In this document: positions 36,691-46,611 of the stretch, piece after piece
Position numbering within the stretch: the stretch's first letter is position 1
Layout of the letters: the number at the start of each line of letters is the position of its first letter
NCBI RefSeq assembly: GCF_001010415.1
Contig: NZ_JPLE01000028.1
Span: 1 to 64,000 of the forward strand
Source: Xanthomonas pisi DSM 18956
GTDB lineage: Bacteria; Pseudomonadota; Gammaproteobacteria; Xanthomonadales; Xanthomonadaceae
Length of the DNA: 64,000 nucleotides
Reading direction: 5' to 3'
Made by a program: the position numbers and the translations under genes
The notes under the pieces: generated by a model
Told to the model about the DNA's origin: nothing
Databases searched by the model: none
Seen by the model: the letters and a program-made list of their open reading frames with translations, nothing else

Positions 36691-38130
36691 ATGGATAGAC
36701 TGAGACTGCCATTCAAGTGGCGCGGGCAGGTGGTCAAGCTCAATCGTGGCCCGACACTTTGGGCGTCCCTGGCAATGCTGGGGTCGCTGGTGTGGGCAGA
36801 ATGGTACTCGCATCTTGGCGTGTCGCTCGGGCTGCTCTACATCCTGCCGGTCGTGTTGGCAGCCACCGTGCTGTCGCGACGGGACATCGTCATCGCCGCC
36901 ATCGCCTGCGCGGTATTGCGCGGCCTGTTCGTCACCAACGAGACGGCGGTCGAACAGGCGCTGCGCTTCTTCATGGCGACCATCGCCTATGCGGGCTGTG
37001 GTCTGCTGGTCGCCGAGATCAGTCGCACCCGCCGGGTGATCCTGGCGCACTATGTGCAGTTGCGTGCCGAGCAGCGGCTGCGTCGACGCCTGGAACGGCA
37101 GCTGCGCATGCTGGCTGAAAGCAGCCCTGCGGCGCTGCTGACCGTGGCCGGCGACGGCCGCATCGTGGCAGCCAACCGGGCCGCCCACGAGATCCTGGAC
37201 ATGGGCGAAGACAATGGCCTGGAAGGTCGTGCGGTGCGCGAGTTTCTGCCGCTGCTGGACGATGCGCTCAGCATGAGCGCCAACCTGGACGGCATGCGCA
37301 CCTCCGCCAGCACCTGGGGCTGCCGCAGCGATGGCTCCAGATTCCCCGCGACCACATGGTTCTCCGTCTACGACGACAGCGAAGAGCGCCACCTCGCCGC
37401 AATCCTGGTGGACACCAGCGAAGAAGTGCGTGCGCGGGAGTCGGCGCACTTCGACGATGTACTGAAGAACAATCGCCTACTGGCCGGTGCGGTCTCGCAT
37501 GAAATCCGAAACCTCTGTTCGGCGGCCGGCGTGGTTACCTCCAACCTCGCCCGGCACCCGGATATCGGTGCAGACCCAGACCTGGCCGCATTGCGCAGCC
37601 TGGTGGCTGCATTGATGGAACTGGCCTCCTTCAACCTGCGGCGACAGCTGCCGGACGAAGTGCATGAAACCCGGTTGCAGACGCTCTATAGCGAGTTGGA
37701 CGTCATCATCCGCTCGGATTGGGAGGACATCGAAGGCCAGCTGGTCATGCAGATTCCCGCCGACTTTCCCTCTGTGCAGGGCGACCGCCACGCGCTGCTG
37801 CAGGTCCTGCTCAATCTGGCGCGCAATTCGCTACGTGCGGTGCAAGGGCTGCCGCCGCAGCGCCGTCAGTTGATCGTGAGCGCGCGCCTCGAACAGGGGG
37901 GAGCCGTGATGAGCGTGCGCGATACCGGACCGGGAATTGCCGAGCCTGGTCGGCTATTCCAACCGTTCCGCAGCGACAGTGACGGCTCCGGGTTGGGGCT
38001 CTACATCTCACGGGCGCTGATGTCCAACCAGGGCGGCCTGCTACGCTATGCGCCCGGCGGAGACGGCGCCTGTTTCGAGTTGCATCTGCCACTCGCGCAC
38101 GCATCGCATCGGGAGGCGCTGGATGGATGA
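36691..38130 (+). CDS. Membrane PAS-domain sensor histidine kinase
   Basis: The 479-residue kinase has several hydrophobic segments in residues 25-115 and a coiled linker. A PAS domain follows (about 140-260), then the His box AVSHEIRNLCSAAG and a HATPase domain (LLQVLLNLARNSLRA, DTGPGIAEPG, GSGLGLYISRALM). The start is ATG 36691; an in-frame TTG lies five codons upstream. It overlaps the response regulator by eight bases, so the pair is coupled. The ligand is unknown. Confidence 0.87.
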   Translation: MDRLRLPFKWRGQVVKLNRGPTLWASLAMLGSLVWAEWYSHLGVSLGLLYILPVVLAATVLSRRDIVIAAIACAVLRGLFVTNETAVEQALRFFMATIAYAGCGLLVAEISRTRRVILAHYVQLRAEQRLRRRLERQLRMLAESSPAALLTVAGDGRIVAANRAAHEILDMGEDNGLEGRAVREFLPLLDDALSMSANLDGMRTSASTWGCRSDGSRFPATTWFSVYDDSEERHLAAILVDTSEEVRARESAHFDDVLKNNRLLAGAVSHEIRNLCSAAGVVTSNLARHPDIGADPDLAALRSLVAALMELASFNLRRQLPDEVHETRLQTLYSELDVIIRSDWEDIEGQLVMQIPADFPSVQGDRHALLQVLLNLARNSLRAVQGLPPQRRQLIVSARLEQGGAVMSVRDTGPGIAEPGRLFQPFRSDSDGSGLGLYISRALMSNQGGLLRYAPGGDGACFELHLPLAHASHREALDG

Positions 38131-38767
38131 TTCACCACGGCAGCCGGTTCGGCTTTACCTGCTGGACGACCACACCTTGTTCCGTGAAGGGCTGCTGCGG
38201 CTGCTCGGCGCCGACGCGCGTTTCGACGTAGTGGGGCAATCGGGCACCTTGGCGCAGGCCATCGTGCAGATCGCCTCACTGGAGCCGGATGTGGTCATCC
38301 TCGACTACGACATGGGTGAGTACAACGCCCTGGATTACATGCGGCGCCAGGCCGAGCAGGCGCGCCGTCCTGCCACGCTGGTGGTGACTGCAGGCTTGCC
38401 CGAGCGGGACGCGCTGGCGTTGATCCGGTTGGGCGTCTCAGGTATCTGCCGCAAGGACGTGTCCACCGATGAGCTGATCGACAGCATCCACGCTGTGGCG
38501 ATGGGGCGAGTGCTGATCGACCAGCGCTATCTCCAGTCGTTGGTGGCGCAGAGCACCCAGGAAAGCCGGCCCAGCTTCACGGACCGTGAGCGGGAGGTGC
38601 TGCGCGGCCTTCTGCGCGGGCAGTCCAACAAGCTGATCGCACGCCAGTTGGGTAGCTCGGAAAGCGCCATCAAGGCGAGCTTCCAGCAACTGTTCAACAA
38701 GCTCGACGTGCGTTCGCGCAGTCAGCTGGTGATGGTGATTCTGCAGGACTATCGCGACCTGGTCTGA
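38123..38767 (+). CDS. NarL/FixJ-type response regulator
   Basis: A 214-residue regulator: receiver domain with LLDDHTLFREGLLRLL and phospho-Asp in VVILDYDMGEY, then a LuxR-type helix-turn-helix (FTDREREVLRGLLRGQSNKLIARQ...). In the HTH, SSESAIKASFQQLFNKLDV replaces the more common TVKxHLxxIFxKLGV, so the recognition helix is atypical. It is controlled by the kinase just upstream. No target site was identified. Confidence 0.88.
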   Translation: MDDSPRQPVRLYLLDDHTLFREGLLRLLGADARFDVVGQSGTLAQAIVQIASLEPDVVILDYDMGEYNALDYMRRQAEQARRPATLVVTAGLPERDALALIRLGVSGICRKDVSTDELIDSIHAVAMGRVLIDQRYLQSLVAQSTQESRPSFTDREREVLRGLLRGQSNKLIARQLGSSESAIKASFQQLFNKLDVRSRSQLVMVILQDYRDLV

Positions 38768-39410
38768 CACGGCCCCGGCTCGGTGGCGTCGGCAAGGCGA
38801 ACCGATCGAGGTTCACACGATCGACAGTTGCGTGTCTGGGACGAGCGCATCGAGTGCTGCTTCCCGAAGGCTGAAACCGGTCTTGAACATCTGTCACTCG
38901 ATCACGCTGACCGCGCCCGCGCTCGACACAGGGCACGTCGCCATCCAATGTCTGGCGTAGTCATACGCTGCGCTTCGATCAGTGAAGCCAACCCCGGAGA
39001 TTGGCTGGCGTCGACGTGTGATGCCGCCGGGTCTGGGAATCGGGTGCTCTGGAAGGAGTTTCCCGCCAGCAGGGGAGAAGTGGGCGGTGAGCAGGTATTC
39101 GCCCACGTGCCGAAGTGCGGTAACGCCCAATAGTGTCGCTGCTCGGTGTGCTCACCACGTCAGTTCGTCTGACCCTATCGTCAGTAACCGGCTGTCGGGC
39201 CCGCTTGGTGACGCGCTATCGTGCAGGAGAATCGTCCAGGACGCTGTCGGCGATAGGCGGACCGGACTGTAGCTAATTCCTTCGGCTGCCCGAAACGTCA
39301 TGAGAGGAAGTAGCGTCATCAGCGCACGACGGAGAGCCGCTGCGCACATCCGGGCCCGCCGAGAGAACACCTTCGCTGTGAAACATTCCCGGGCATCACC
39401 CAAGAACCAG
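38768..39410. other. Intergenic region before the lasso-peptide locus
   Basis: About 640 bases without a supportable gene. Frames on both strands are shadow-like. The strong palindrome begins at 39411. Confidence 0.4.
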
Positions 39411-39439
39411 ACTCTATTGTTACTATGTAACAATAGAGT
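39411..39439. promoter_or_regulatory. Operator-like palindrome before TonB receptor 1
   Basis: ACTCTATTGTTAC, spacer TAT, then the exact reverse complement: 13-base perfect arms ending 20 bases before the chosen start codon. The inner TTGTTAC-N3-GTAACAA recurs before the lasso precursor and, with T for C, before the second receptor. The position suits a repressor that blocks transcription. Confidence 0.8.
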
Positions 39440-39459
39440 TGTCCTGGGGAGAGGTCACC

Positions 39460-42072
39460 TTGCGTTGTGGAGCTTTTGCGGTCACAGGAATGCTGTCGAC
39501 GGGTCTGGCAGTGGCAATGCCAGCCTTCGCGGAAGAGACGGAAGCGAACCCGTCCATGCGGGTGGATAAAGAATTCGAGGTCATCACGGTTGGCAGCCGC
39601 TTTGGCGGTCGTTCCATGCTGCAGTCTGCAACGCCCGTAGATCTGATTTCCAGGGAAGAGATGGAGCGCAGCGGTCGCGTCGATCTGCTCCAGATGCTCA
39701 AGGCCGAGGTGCCCAGCTTCAACATCCCGCGGCCAATCGCATCGGGTGCTGGTGACTACCTGATGCCGCCCTCGCTGAGGGGACTGGGCCCAGGTGAGGT
39801 GCTGGTGCTGATCAATGGCAAGCGTCGCCACACGTCGGCGGATCTCAACGCAAGCAACGGCGTCGGACGAGGCGATATCTCCATCGATTTCAATGCCATC
39901 CCATCACTGGCGCTATCTCGCGTCGAAGTTCTCCGCGATGGTGCGGCGGCACAGTATGGGTCGGATGCGATCTCCGGCGTCATCAACCTCACCCTGGATC
40001 GGTCGCTTGAAACAACTGCCCACGCGACTTACGTCACGACAAGCAGGGGCGATGGGGAAACGCATGAGATCGCTGCTGCCACCGGCTTTAAGCTTGGCGA
40101 AGAGGGCGTGTTGCGCCTAACCGCGGCCACGCAAGACATCGGCGCCAGCAACCGAGCGCGTCCCGATACGCGGCAGCAGTATTTCGGCACCAACGCTGCG
40201 GGCGCGCCCGTCATGCCATCCGGCAACTACGGCTCCGGGACAGGGCTGACTCCGTCGAATGGCACGCTCGATGCGCGCGAGGCAGGCTTTGGCCGTGACG
40301 TGTTCTTCCAGGGCACCCAGCCAAGCACCAATCGGCAGCTGTTCTACAACTTGATAACGCCCCTGTCTGACGCAGTGGAGCTCTATTCCTTCGGCGGCCA
40401 CAGCCGCCTGGATGGAGATATCACCTACTTCTTTCGGCGCGCCGGCCAGGACGAAACGCTGCGCGCCATTTATCCGGATGGTTACAGCCCAATGCTGGAC
40501 ACTCGCATCGATAACACGTCGGTCGCGATGGGCTTGCGAGGCCCTGACGTGGCGGGCTTCGGGTGGGACGTGTCGACTGTCTACGGGCGCAACACCCAGG
40601 ACCTTTCCTACTTCGACAGCGTCAATGTCTCGCTCGGCGCCAGGTCACCGACGCGTTTCCATCGCAGTAGCGCAGACTTCGATCAGTGGACCACCAATCT
40701 CGATCTGAATCGCGAGATCGCCCTGGGCAGCTTCAACCCGCTGCGCTTGGCACTGGGCGCGGAGCATCGTTACGAACAGTATCGGCTGTGGTCCGGTGCC
40801 GAAGCCGGATACATCGACGGGGGCGTTCCCATCCTCGACGGGCCCAATGCGGGTCGGCCGGCGATTCCCGGCGCACAGCCAGGTCCAAGCAATGGCCCGG
40901 ACGACCACGCGTTGCTGGACCGAAACAGTCAGGCGATCTACGTCGAAGCCGAGCAATCGCCAACTGACCGCCTGCTGCTCAGCGCTGCCGCTCGCTATGA
41001 GCGCTACTCCGACTTCGGCGATACGACCAACGTCAAGGTAGCGAGTCGTTTTCAGCTGAGCCAGCAATGGGCACTGCGGAGCTCCTACAACACTGGCTTC
41101 CGTGCTCCCGCGTTAGCGCAGTCTGGCTATAACGCGTCCAATACGCTGATCCTCAACGGCTCGCAGGCGATTGTGCGGGTTGCCGCAGTGGGAACCGATG
41201 CGGCGCAGTTGGCAGGAGCGACCGATCTCAAGCCCGAAACGTCCAACAACGTCTCGCTTGGCACGGTGTTTCAGGCGGGCAACTGGTCAGCATCGCTGGA
41301 TGCCTACCAGATCAAGGTCCGCGACCGCATTGCGATCTCCTCAACGTTCCAGGATCCCCGCCTGACCAGCTACCTGGCCGCCAATGGGCAATCTGGTTTC
41401 GCAGCGATCTCCTTCTTGACCAACGCCGTGGATACCGTCACACGTGGCATGGATCTGGTCATCAACTATCGGCGTCAGCTTGAACGCGGTGGAGTGCTGA
41501 CCGGTACTTTCGCCGGGAACTACAACACGACCGATTTCGACCGGATTGCTGGCACGCCGGCACCGATTGCTGCGCTGGGCATAACCACGCCGCTATTCGA
41601 CCTGACCCAGCAGCTGCGCTACTCCGACAGCCAGCCTCGCGACAAGCTCATGTTCCATCTGAACTATGTGCATGGCCGCTTCTCGGCAAACCTGACCAAC
41701 ACCCGCTATGGCCAAGTCTCCAGCGTCGCCCTGACCGGCAGGAACGCAGCGCAGGTCGCAGTGCTCACGCCAGGCTACGACACGCGCCTGGTACCGGCGT
41801 CGGCCACCACATACGACATCATCCAGACCTTCTCGCCAAAGATCATCACCGATCTGGAACTGTCCGCGCAGGTGACACCGGCACTGCGGCTGAGCATTGG
41901 CGCGCAGAACCTGTTTGACGTCTATCCGGACGAGAACATCGCATCCACTGCGGCCAGTGTCGCAGTGGGAACCAATGGCTCGGACAACGCAGGCACGCAT
42001 CCGTATAACGCCACATCGCCGTTCGGCTTTGCTGGGCGCGCATTGTTTATCCGGGCCGGGCTCACGTTCTAG
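39460..42072 (+). CDS. TonB-dependent receptor 1 of the lasso-peptide locus
   Basis: An 870-residue outer-membrane receptor. The plug region (FEVITVGSRFGGRSML, NGKRRHTSADLN, VEVLRDGAAAQYGSDAISGV) is canonical, and the barrel ends FIRAGLTF with a terminal Phe. The start is taken as TTG 39460, because GGAGAGG lies just before it and it yields a signal peptide (MRCGAFAVTGMLSTGLAVA); in-frame TTG 39439 and ATG 39490 are alternatives. The operator palindrome sits immediately upstream. Such receptors import scarce ligands using TonB; here the ligand may be the lasso peptide or its complex (inference). Confidence 0.88.
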   Translation: MRCGAFAVTGMLSTGLAVAMPAFAEETEANPSMRVDKEFEVITVGSRFGGRSMLQSATPVDLISREEMERSGRVDLLQMLKAEVPSFNIPRPIASGAGDYLMPPSLRGLGPGEVLVLINGKRRHTSADLNASNGVGRGDISIDFNAIPSLALSRVEVLRDGAAAQYGSDAISGVINLTLDRSLETTAHATYVTTSRGDGETHEIAAATGFKLGEEGVLRLTAATQDIGASNRARPDTRQQYFGTNAAGAPVMPSGNYGSGTGLTPSNGTLDAREAGFGRDVFFQGTQPSTNRQLFYNLITPLSDAVELYSFGGHSRLDGDITYFFRRAGQDETLRAIYPDGYSPMLDTRIDNTSVAMGLRGPDVAGFGWDVSTVYGRNTQDLSYFDSVNVSLGARSPTRFHRSSADFDQWTTNLDLNREIALGSFNPLRLALGAEHRYEQYRLWSGAEAGYIDGGVPILDGPNAGRPAIPGAQPGPSNGPDDHALLDRNSQAIYVEAEQSPTDRLLLSAAARYERYSDFGDTTNVKVASRFQLSQQWALRSSYNTGFRAPALAQSGYNASNTLILNGSQAIVRVAAVGTDAAQLAGATDLKPETSNNVSLGTVFQAGNWSASLDAYQIKVRDRIAISSTFQDPRLTSYLAANGQSGFAAISFLTNAVDTVTRGMDLVINYRRQLERGGVLTGTFAGNYNTTDFDRIAGTPAPIAALGITTPLFDLTQQLRYSDSQPRDKLMFHLNYVHGRFSANLTNTRYGQVSSVALTGRNAAQVAVLTPGYDTRLVPASATTYDIIQTFSPKIITDLELSAQVTPALRLSIGAQNLFDVYPDENIASTAASVAVGTNGSDNAGTHPYNATSPFGFAGRALFIRAGLTF

Positions 42073-42117
42073 GCGTGCTGTCACCCGTGTCGAAACCAAG
42101 CAATTGACGGAGGAAGA

Positions 42118-43416
42118 ATGATGGGGAGCCGCAGGAACTTTCTGAAGGTGTCGGCATCGTTGGCGGCCACGTCGTTGGTGCCTGAGGGTGCGGTTGCAAA
42201 GAGCGAAGTCGGCATCCCATTCTCGGACAAGCCTCCGCAGGAACTTGCACGCGACGAAGCGCACTGGCATGCAGTCCGCAGACTCTACTCAACCCAGGAC
42301 GAGATCATCAACCTCGAACACGGCTATTGGGGAAAGATGTCCACCTCCGTGGAGCAGGTCTTGGCGCACCACACGCACCGAGTCAACCGTGATCTATCGT
42401 GGTATGCACGCCGTGATTACGACCGCGATTTCATGGCTGCGCGGGCCGTGGTCGCCGAAGCGCTCGGCGCCAGCGTCAACGAGGTGATGCTTACGCGTAA
42501 TGCGACGGAGTCTTTCGTCAATCTGATCACGCAGTACGATGGACTGTCGCCAGGTGATGCAATCGCCTGGGCCGATGTGGACTATCCGGAGTTCAAGCGC
42601 ATGATGGCCTGGCTGGCCGACACGCGGCAGGTGCAGGGTTTTATGCTCGCGCTTCCCAGCACCGGCAACGATGACGACTACGTAAGGGCCTACGAACAGG
42701 CATTCGACACCTATCCACAGCTGAAGTTGCTGCTGCTGACCCATGTCAGCAATCAGCATGGGCTGGTACTGCCAGTACGGCGAATTGCGGCGCTTGCCAG
42801 ACAACGCGGGATCCAGGTCATCTGCGATTGCGCCCAGTCCTGGGGGCTGCTCGATTTTACCGTTGACGCATTGGACGTGGATTGGGCAGTGTTCAACCTA
42901 CACAAATGGATAGGCTCGCCTGTAGGCATCGGCGCCTTGTACATGCGGCAAGGCACGCTGGAGCAGGTCAGACCGTTTCCGGGCGAACCCGACGGCGATG
43001 CTGATGTCGCCAACCGCGTGCATCTGGCTACTTCCGACTTTGCAGCGTTCATGACGGTTCCCGCTGCCATGAGCTTCCATCAGTCGATCGGTGGCGCCAA
43101 CAAGGCAGCGCGCCTGAGCTATTTACGCCATGTGTGGACCAGTCGGTTGCGCGCAGTGGAGGCGGTCGAGCTGCTGGGAGCGGCAAGCGATCACAATGCG
43201 TCCGGCATGGGGGCCTTCCGCTTCCGCGGCCGATCGTCGAAGTCAGACGTCACGGCGCTGCAACAACGGTTGCAGGATGAGTTCGGTATCTTCACTGTCG
43301 TTCGGAGCGACTTGCACAGCGGCTCGTGTATCCGAGTGACACCACAAATCTTCACCCCAGTAGGGGACATGCATCTGCTGGCGGATGCGATCGTTCGCAT
43401 CGACCGAACCTCCTGA
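42118..43416 (+). CDS. Tat-exported class V aminotransferase-fold PLP enzyme (isopenicillin-N-epimerase/PvdN-like)
   Basis: The 432-residue protein opens with a twin-arginine signal (SRRNFLKVSASLAATSLV). The PLP domain has the cofactor Asp in ICDCAQSWG (Asp237) and the Schiff-base Lys in FNLHKWIGSPVGIGALYM (Lys263). GGAGGAAG lies before two adjacent ATGs (42118, 42121). Tat-exported members of this fold include PvdN, which modifies pyoverdine in the periplasm; most others are cysteine desulfurase- or epimerase-like. Its place between the receptor and the exporter, 45 bases after the receptor stop, suggests it acts on the lasso product or its ligand after export, but this is inference. Confidence 0.82.
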   Translation: MMGSRRNFLKVSASLAATSLVPEGAVAKSEVGIPFSDKPPQELARDEAHWHAVRRLYSTQDEIINLEHGYWGKMSTSVEQVLAHHTHRVNRDLSWYARRDYDRDFMAARAVVAEALGASVNEVMLTRNATESFVNLITQYDGLSPGDAIAWADVDYPEFKRMMAWLADTRQVQGFMLALPSTGNDDDYVRAYEQAFDTYPQLKLLLLTHVSNQHGLVLPVRRIAALARQRGIQVICDCAQSWGLLDFTVDALDVDWAVFNLHKWIGSPVGIGALYMRQGTLEQVRPFPGEPDGDADVANRVHLATSDFAAFMTVPAAMSFHQSIGGANKAARLSYLRHVWTSRLRAVEAVELLGAASDHNASGMGAFRFRGRSSKSDVTALQQRLQDEFGIFTVVRSDLHSGSCIRVTPQIFTPVGDMHLLADAIVRIDRTS

Positions 43417-43502
43417 GCCTTTGGCACAGCAGTGCGGGTCCTACGAGCACGCAGCCCGATGTGTGCATGTGGGAATGACATGTTCTTGAGCAGGTGCTGC
43501 GC

Positions 43503-45203
43503 GTGAAAACTTCCATTGCAACGCCGTCCCCCTCCATGGTCTTCCCAGCCATTGAAATCCTGACGGCGTATTTGAAATCCGATCGACGGGCGCTGCTACG
43601 CGTCGTCGTCGTGGTGGTATTGGCCAGCGCCACAACCGTGGCTGCGCCCCTGCTGTTTTCGCGTCTCATCGATCGCTTGCCACAGGATGGCGCACCCGCC
43701 TTGATGTGGGCATTCGTGGCTTATGGTGCGCTGCTCGGACTGAGTGCAGCGCTGCAACAGATGGTGCAGTACCTGTCGTTCATGAGTTCGGAGAACCTCG
43801 GTTTCATTACGAGCACCCGCTACTTTGCAGCCATCCTCAAGAAAACCACCGCTTTCTTCATCGAGCATAATCCGGCAGAAATTCAGGCCGCCGGCGAGCG
43901 TGGGCGCAGCGGGCTGAAAATCCTGGTGCAGTTGGCGCTGGTCGCTTTCATTCCTGGCGTCTTGCAGATCCTGCTGAGCCTGTCGACGTTGGGCGCACTG
44001 ATCGACCTGCAGCTTGTACTGGTCGTGGTGATCTATGGCGCTGCAGCCATTGGTCTATCGACAATCGCCACCCGGCGTGCGCGCGTCCACCTGGAGTCAG
44101 CCACCAACGCCGGGCAGGAGAATGCCCGCTTTGTCGGCAACGCCATGAACGCAATGGAGACGCTGCGCCAGTTCGGTAGCCACGCATGGATGACACAGCG
44201 GTTCGAGCAGCGTGCGCAAATGGTACGTGACCACTGGCGTGCCTACGTACTGCAGCGCCTGAGCTATATCGCGTTGCTGGGGCTCGGTTTGGCGATCCAG
44301 TTTGCTGTCACGTTCCAGTTGCTGCTCCCGCGCTATCACGCCGGTGCGGTCAGCGTGGGTGATCTGGTCCTGTTCAATTTATTGCTGTTGCAGCTCAACA
44401 CGCCGTTCGAAGCGATTGCGCGGGCCATTGATGATGTCGCACGTGCCAGGGCAATGCTGGTCCCGCTGGTAACGCTGTGGGCCGCCCCCGAGGAGCCGCG
44501 CCTGCACGATGCGCAGCGTTTTATCCCGAGCGATGGACGTATCGTGTTCGATGCCGTCGACTATCATTACGCCACTGGGCGTGGTGTGGCGGGTGTAAGT
44601 TTCCACGCCGAGCGGGGTGGCATTACCTTCCTGATGGGCGATACGGGAGCAGGGAAGTCAACGCTCTTCAAGCTCGCACTGAAGAGCATCGAACCGGATG
44701 CAGGCCGCATCCTGATCGATGGGGTCGACCTCGCGTACATCGATCGTGCCAACTGGCATGCATGTGTGGCGGTCGTCCCACAGGATGTCGTGCTGCTCAA
44801 CGAAACGCTGGCAGACAATATCCTGCTCGGTCGCCCACGGAATGAAGCCCGTCTGCGGGAGGTCGTTGCCAACGCCGCCATCCTGCCGCTCATCGACGCA
44901 TTGCCACGTGGCCTGGACACCGCCGTTGGCGAACGCGGCCTCAAACTCTCCGGTGGCGAACGTCAGCGCATTGCAATCGCGCGCGCACTTTATGGAGACC
45001 CGGCGATCCTGCTGCTGGACGAAGCCAGTTCCGCACTGGACGAGGGGACGCAACAGGTGGTGATGGCGCACTTGCGTGCACTTGCTGGAAAAGTGACGGT
45101 ACTTGCCATCACGCACCGACAGGGCGGGGTGGCACAGACCGATCGGGTGATCAGGCTGAATGGTGGAAGGAACACAGCGCCGCAGCCGGTCGACATCGCT
45201 TGA
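43503..45203 (+). CDS. ABC exporter with fused membrane and ATPase domains (lasso D type)
   Basis: A 566-residue half-transporter: six hydrophobic segments in residues 1-310, then the ATPase with Walker A GDTGAGKSTLF, signature LSGGERQRIAIARAL and Walker B ILLLDEASSALD. GAGCAGG before GTG 43503 favours that start; GTG 43494 is in frame. Such exporters give self-immunity and export in lasso-peptide clusters. It follows the PLP gene in the same direction, so receptor, PLP enzyme and exporter form one unit. Confidence 0.88.
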   Translation: MKTSIATPSPSMVFPAIEILTAYLKSDRRALLRVVVVVVLASATTVAAPLLFSRLIDRLPQDGAPALMWAFVAYGALLGLSAALQQMVQYLSFMSSENLGFITSTRYFAAILKKTTAFFIEHNPAEIQAAGERGRSGLKILVQLALVAFIPGVLQILLSLSTLGALIDLQLVLVVVIYGAAAIGLSTIATRRARVHLESATNAGQENARFVGNAMNAMETLRQFGSHAWMTQRFEQRAQMVRDHWRAYVLQRLSYIALLGLGLAIQFAVTFQLLLPRYHAGAVSVGDLVLFNLLLLQLNTPFEAIARAIDDVARARAMLVPLVTLWAAPEEPRLHDAQRFIPSDGRIVFDAVDYHYATGRGVAGVSFHAERGGITFLMGDTGAGKSTLFKLALKSIEPDAGRILIDGVDLAYIDRANWHACVAVVPQDVVLLNETLADNILLGRPRNEARLREVVANAAILPLIDALPRGLDTAVGERGLKLSGGERQRIAIARALYGDPAILLLDEASSALDEGTQQVVMAHLRALAGKVTVLAITHRQGGVAQTDRVIRLNGGRNTAPQPVDIA

Positions 45204-45440
45204 AGGGAAACTTGCGCGTGCTCTGTGATTCGCCTGCGCAACCGTTAGCGGGCGGACCGGTTCGGATGAGCGCGACCCAAGACACACCCAACTCATCCAA
45301 AATGCGCGAGCTCTCAGTCACTCGGAGAAGCGTACAAGGCACTGTCAACGTAATCGCTGCCAACGTGGCACACCTCCGCAATCGTGCCGCCACGAGATCC
45401 GCCATTCCACCTGCTTGCGCCTGTACGTCTGCGTCACGCG

Positions 45441-46442
45441 CTAGGCAGCCGGCACTGTCGTTCGCTTCAGATCCAGCTTTGCACGTAGCACATAGTTCTT
45501 CCTGACCACGGGCACGACCTGCGTCAGGCGCGCATCGCTGTAATCCTTGAATAACGGTGGCCGGGCCGCGCGCAGGTAGAACTCACGCTCCTGCTTGATC
45601 GCTGCAGGCAATAGAATGTCAGATATGTCGTTATCACTGGCGTCCGTCACCAGGCAGGGGATGTGGCGGATGCCAAGCGAGCGCAGCAGATGGGCGCGGT
45701 GGGAGCCATTTGTCAGGATGATGCGGTCGCCGAACCGGGTTGCGCTGATGACATTATCGCTGAAGCCAAGATAGATCACGATCGCATGGCTGGCTGCGCC
45801 GAATGGCTCGTAGGACGTAATCGCGGATGGGTCGAGCACTGCAACATCGAGAAAGCGCAGGTCGTTGGATGCCGAGGCAAACGCGTAGTCCCCGTCGGCC
45901 TGGGAATAGCGCACTGGCGGATGCGCACCAACTCCTTGGCCGGCGGCAAGCGCCATCACCTCGCGAGCGCTCGGAGCGGCAGGAAAAAACTCCCTCAGCG
46001 TCGCGAGATGACGAAGATTGAGGGAATCCTGGAAGACCACCATGCGATCCACCTCCACCATGCGCCATGCACGCGGCACCAAGCTGGTGATGCGGTGCAT
46101 CGACGGTTGTCGCAAGGCTGCCGCCCCCAGAGCCTGCAAATCGTCCGGCAGCGCTTGCACGTCGATCGCATCGGCATAGCCCGCTTCGCTGGCAGCAAGC
46201 TCTAGTGCCACAGCGCGTGCGTCTCGCCATCGTTGAAGTTGCTCTGCTTCGTCCACATGCCCGGGTGGGCAGCGTTCGCGCACGAACCGAATCAGCCTGG
46301 ACAAGGGGAACAGCCCATGCAGCACCAGCGTCGGGTCAAATGCATCGGTCGTGTCTTCAACATGCATGCCCGCTTCTGTTGCGGGGTTCTTGATGGGGGA
46401 GTTTCCGGCAGCTGCGTTGTGCTGTTCTGTGATTATTGTCAC
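45441..46442 (-). CDS. ParB/sulfiredoxin-fold protein of the lasso locus
   Basis: The 333-residue product is divergent from the lasso precursor, and one palindrome (46485-46501) lies between them. The N-terminal 200 residues are not recognised. Around 236-265, RFGDRIILTNGSHRAHLLRSLGI matches the ParB/Srx-like box in which a G-x-H-R motif binds phosphate (sulfiredoxin, free-serine kinase SerK, ParB). The start is GTG 46442, and ATG 46370 is an alternative. It could be a peptide-modifying kinase or phosphotransferase or a regulator; nothing in the sequence decides. It converges on the exporter gene across a 237-base gap. Confidence 0.65.
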   Translation of the reverse strand: MTIITEQHNAAAGNSPIKNPATEAGMHVEDTTDAFDPTLVLHGLFPLSRLIRFVRERCPPGHVDEAEQLQRWRDARAVALELAASEAGYADAIDVQALPDDLQALGAAALRQPSMHRITSLVPRAWRMVEVDRMVVFQDSLNLRHLATLREFFPAAPSAREVMALAAGQGVGAHPPVRYSQADGDYAFASASNDLRFLDVAVLDPSAITSYEPFGAASHAIVIYLGFSDNVISATRFGDRIILTNGSHRAHLLRSLGIRHIPCLVTDASDNDISDILLPAAIKQEREFYLRAARPPLFKDYSDARLTQVVPVVRKNYVLRAKLDLKRTTVPAA

Positions 46443-46484
46443 GCGGGGATTCCAGTTTCAAAGAATAAATCGGGACTTTCTCAA

Positions 46485-46501
46485 TTGTTACCTTGTAACA
46501 T
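46485..46501. promoter_or_regulatory. Operator-like palindrome between the ParB-like gene and the lasso precursor
   Basis: TTGTTAC, spacer CTT, GTAACAT: the core GTTAC-N3-GTAAC is perfect and the outer bases nearly so. It lies 43 bases before GTG 46442 on one side and 110 bases before the precursor on the other, so it can control both directions. Confidence 0.75.
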
Positions 46502-46611
46502 TGGCTTGCCGCACACGCAATTGCAGAATCCGACGCAAGCTGCGGCTGTTTCATTCGCGTCCAACGACATCACCGTTGGACGCGCCCACTAAATGACCAG
46601 AGGAGATGTTC

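Noticed and set aside
38894..39130. A 78-codon leftward frame before the lasso locus
   Set aside because: It looks slightly protein-like but has no start signals or family; kept as non-coding.
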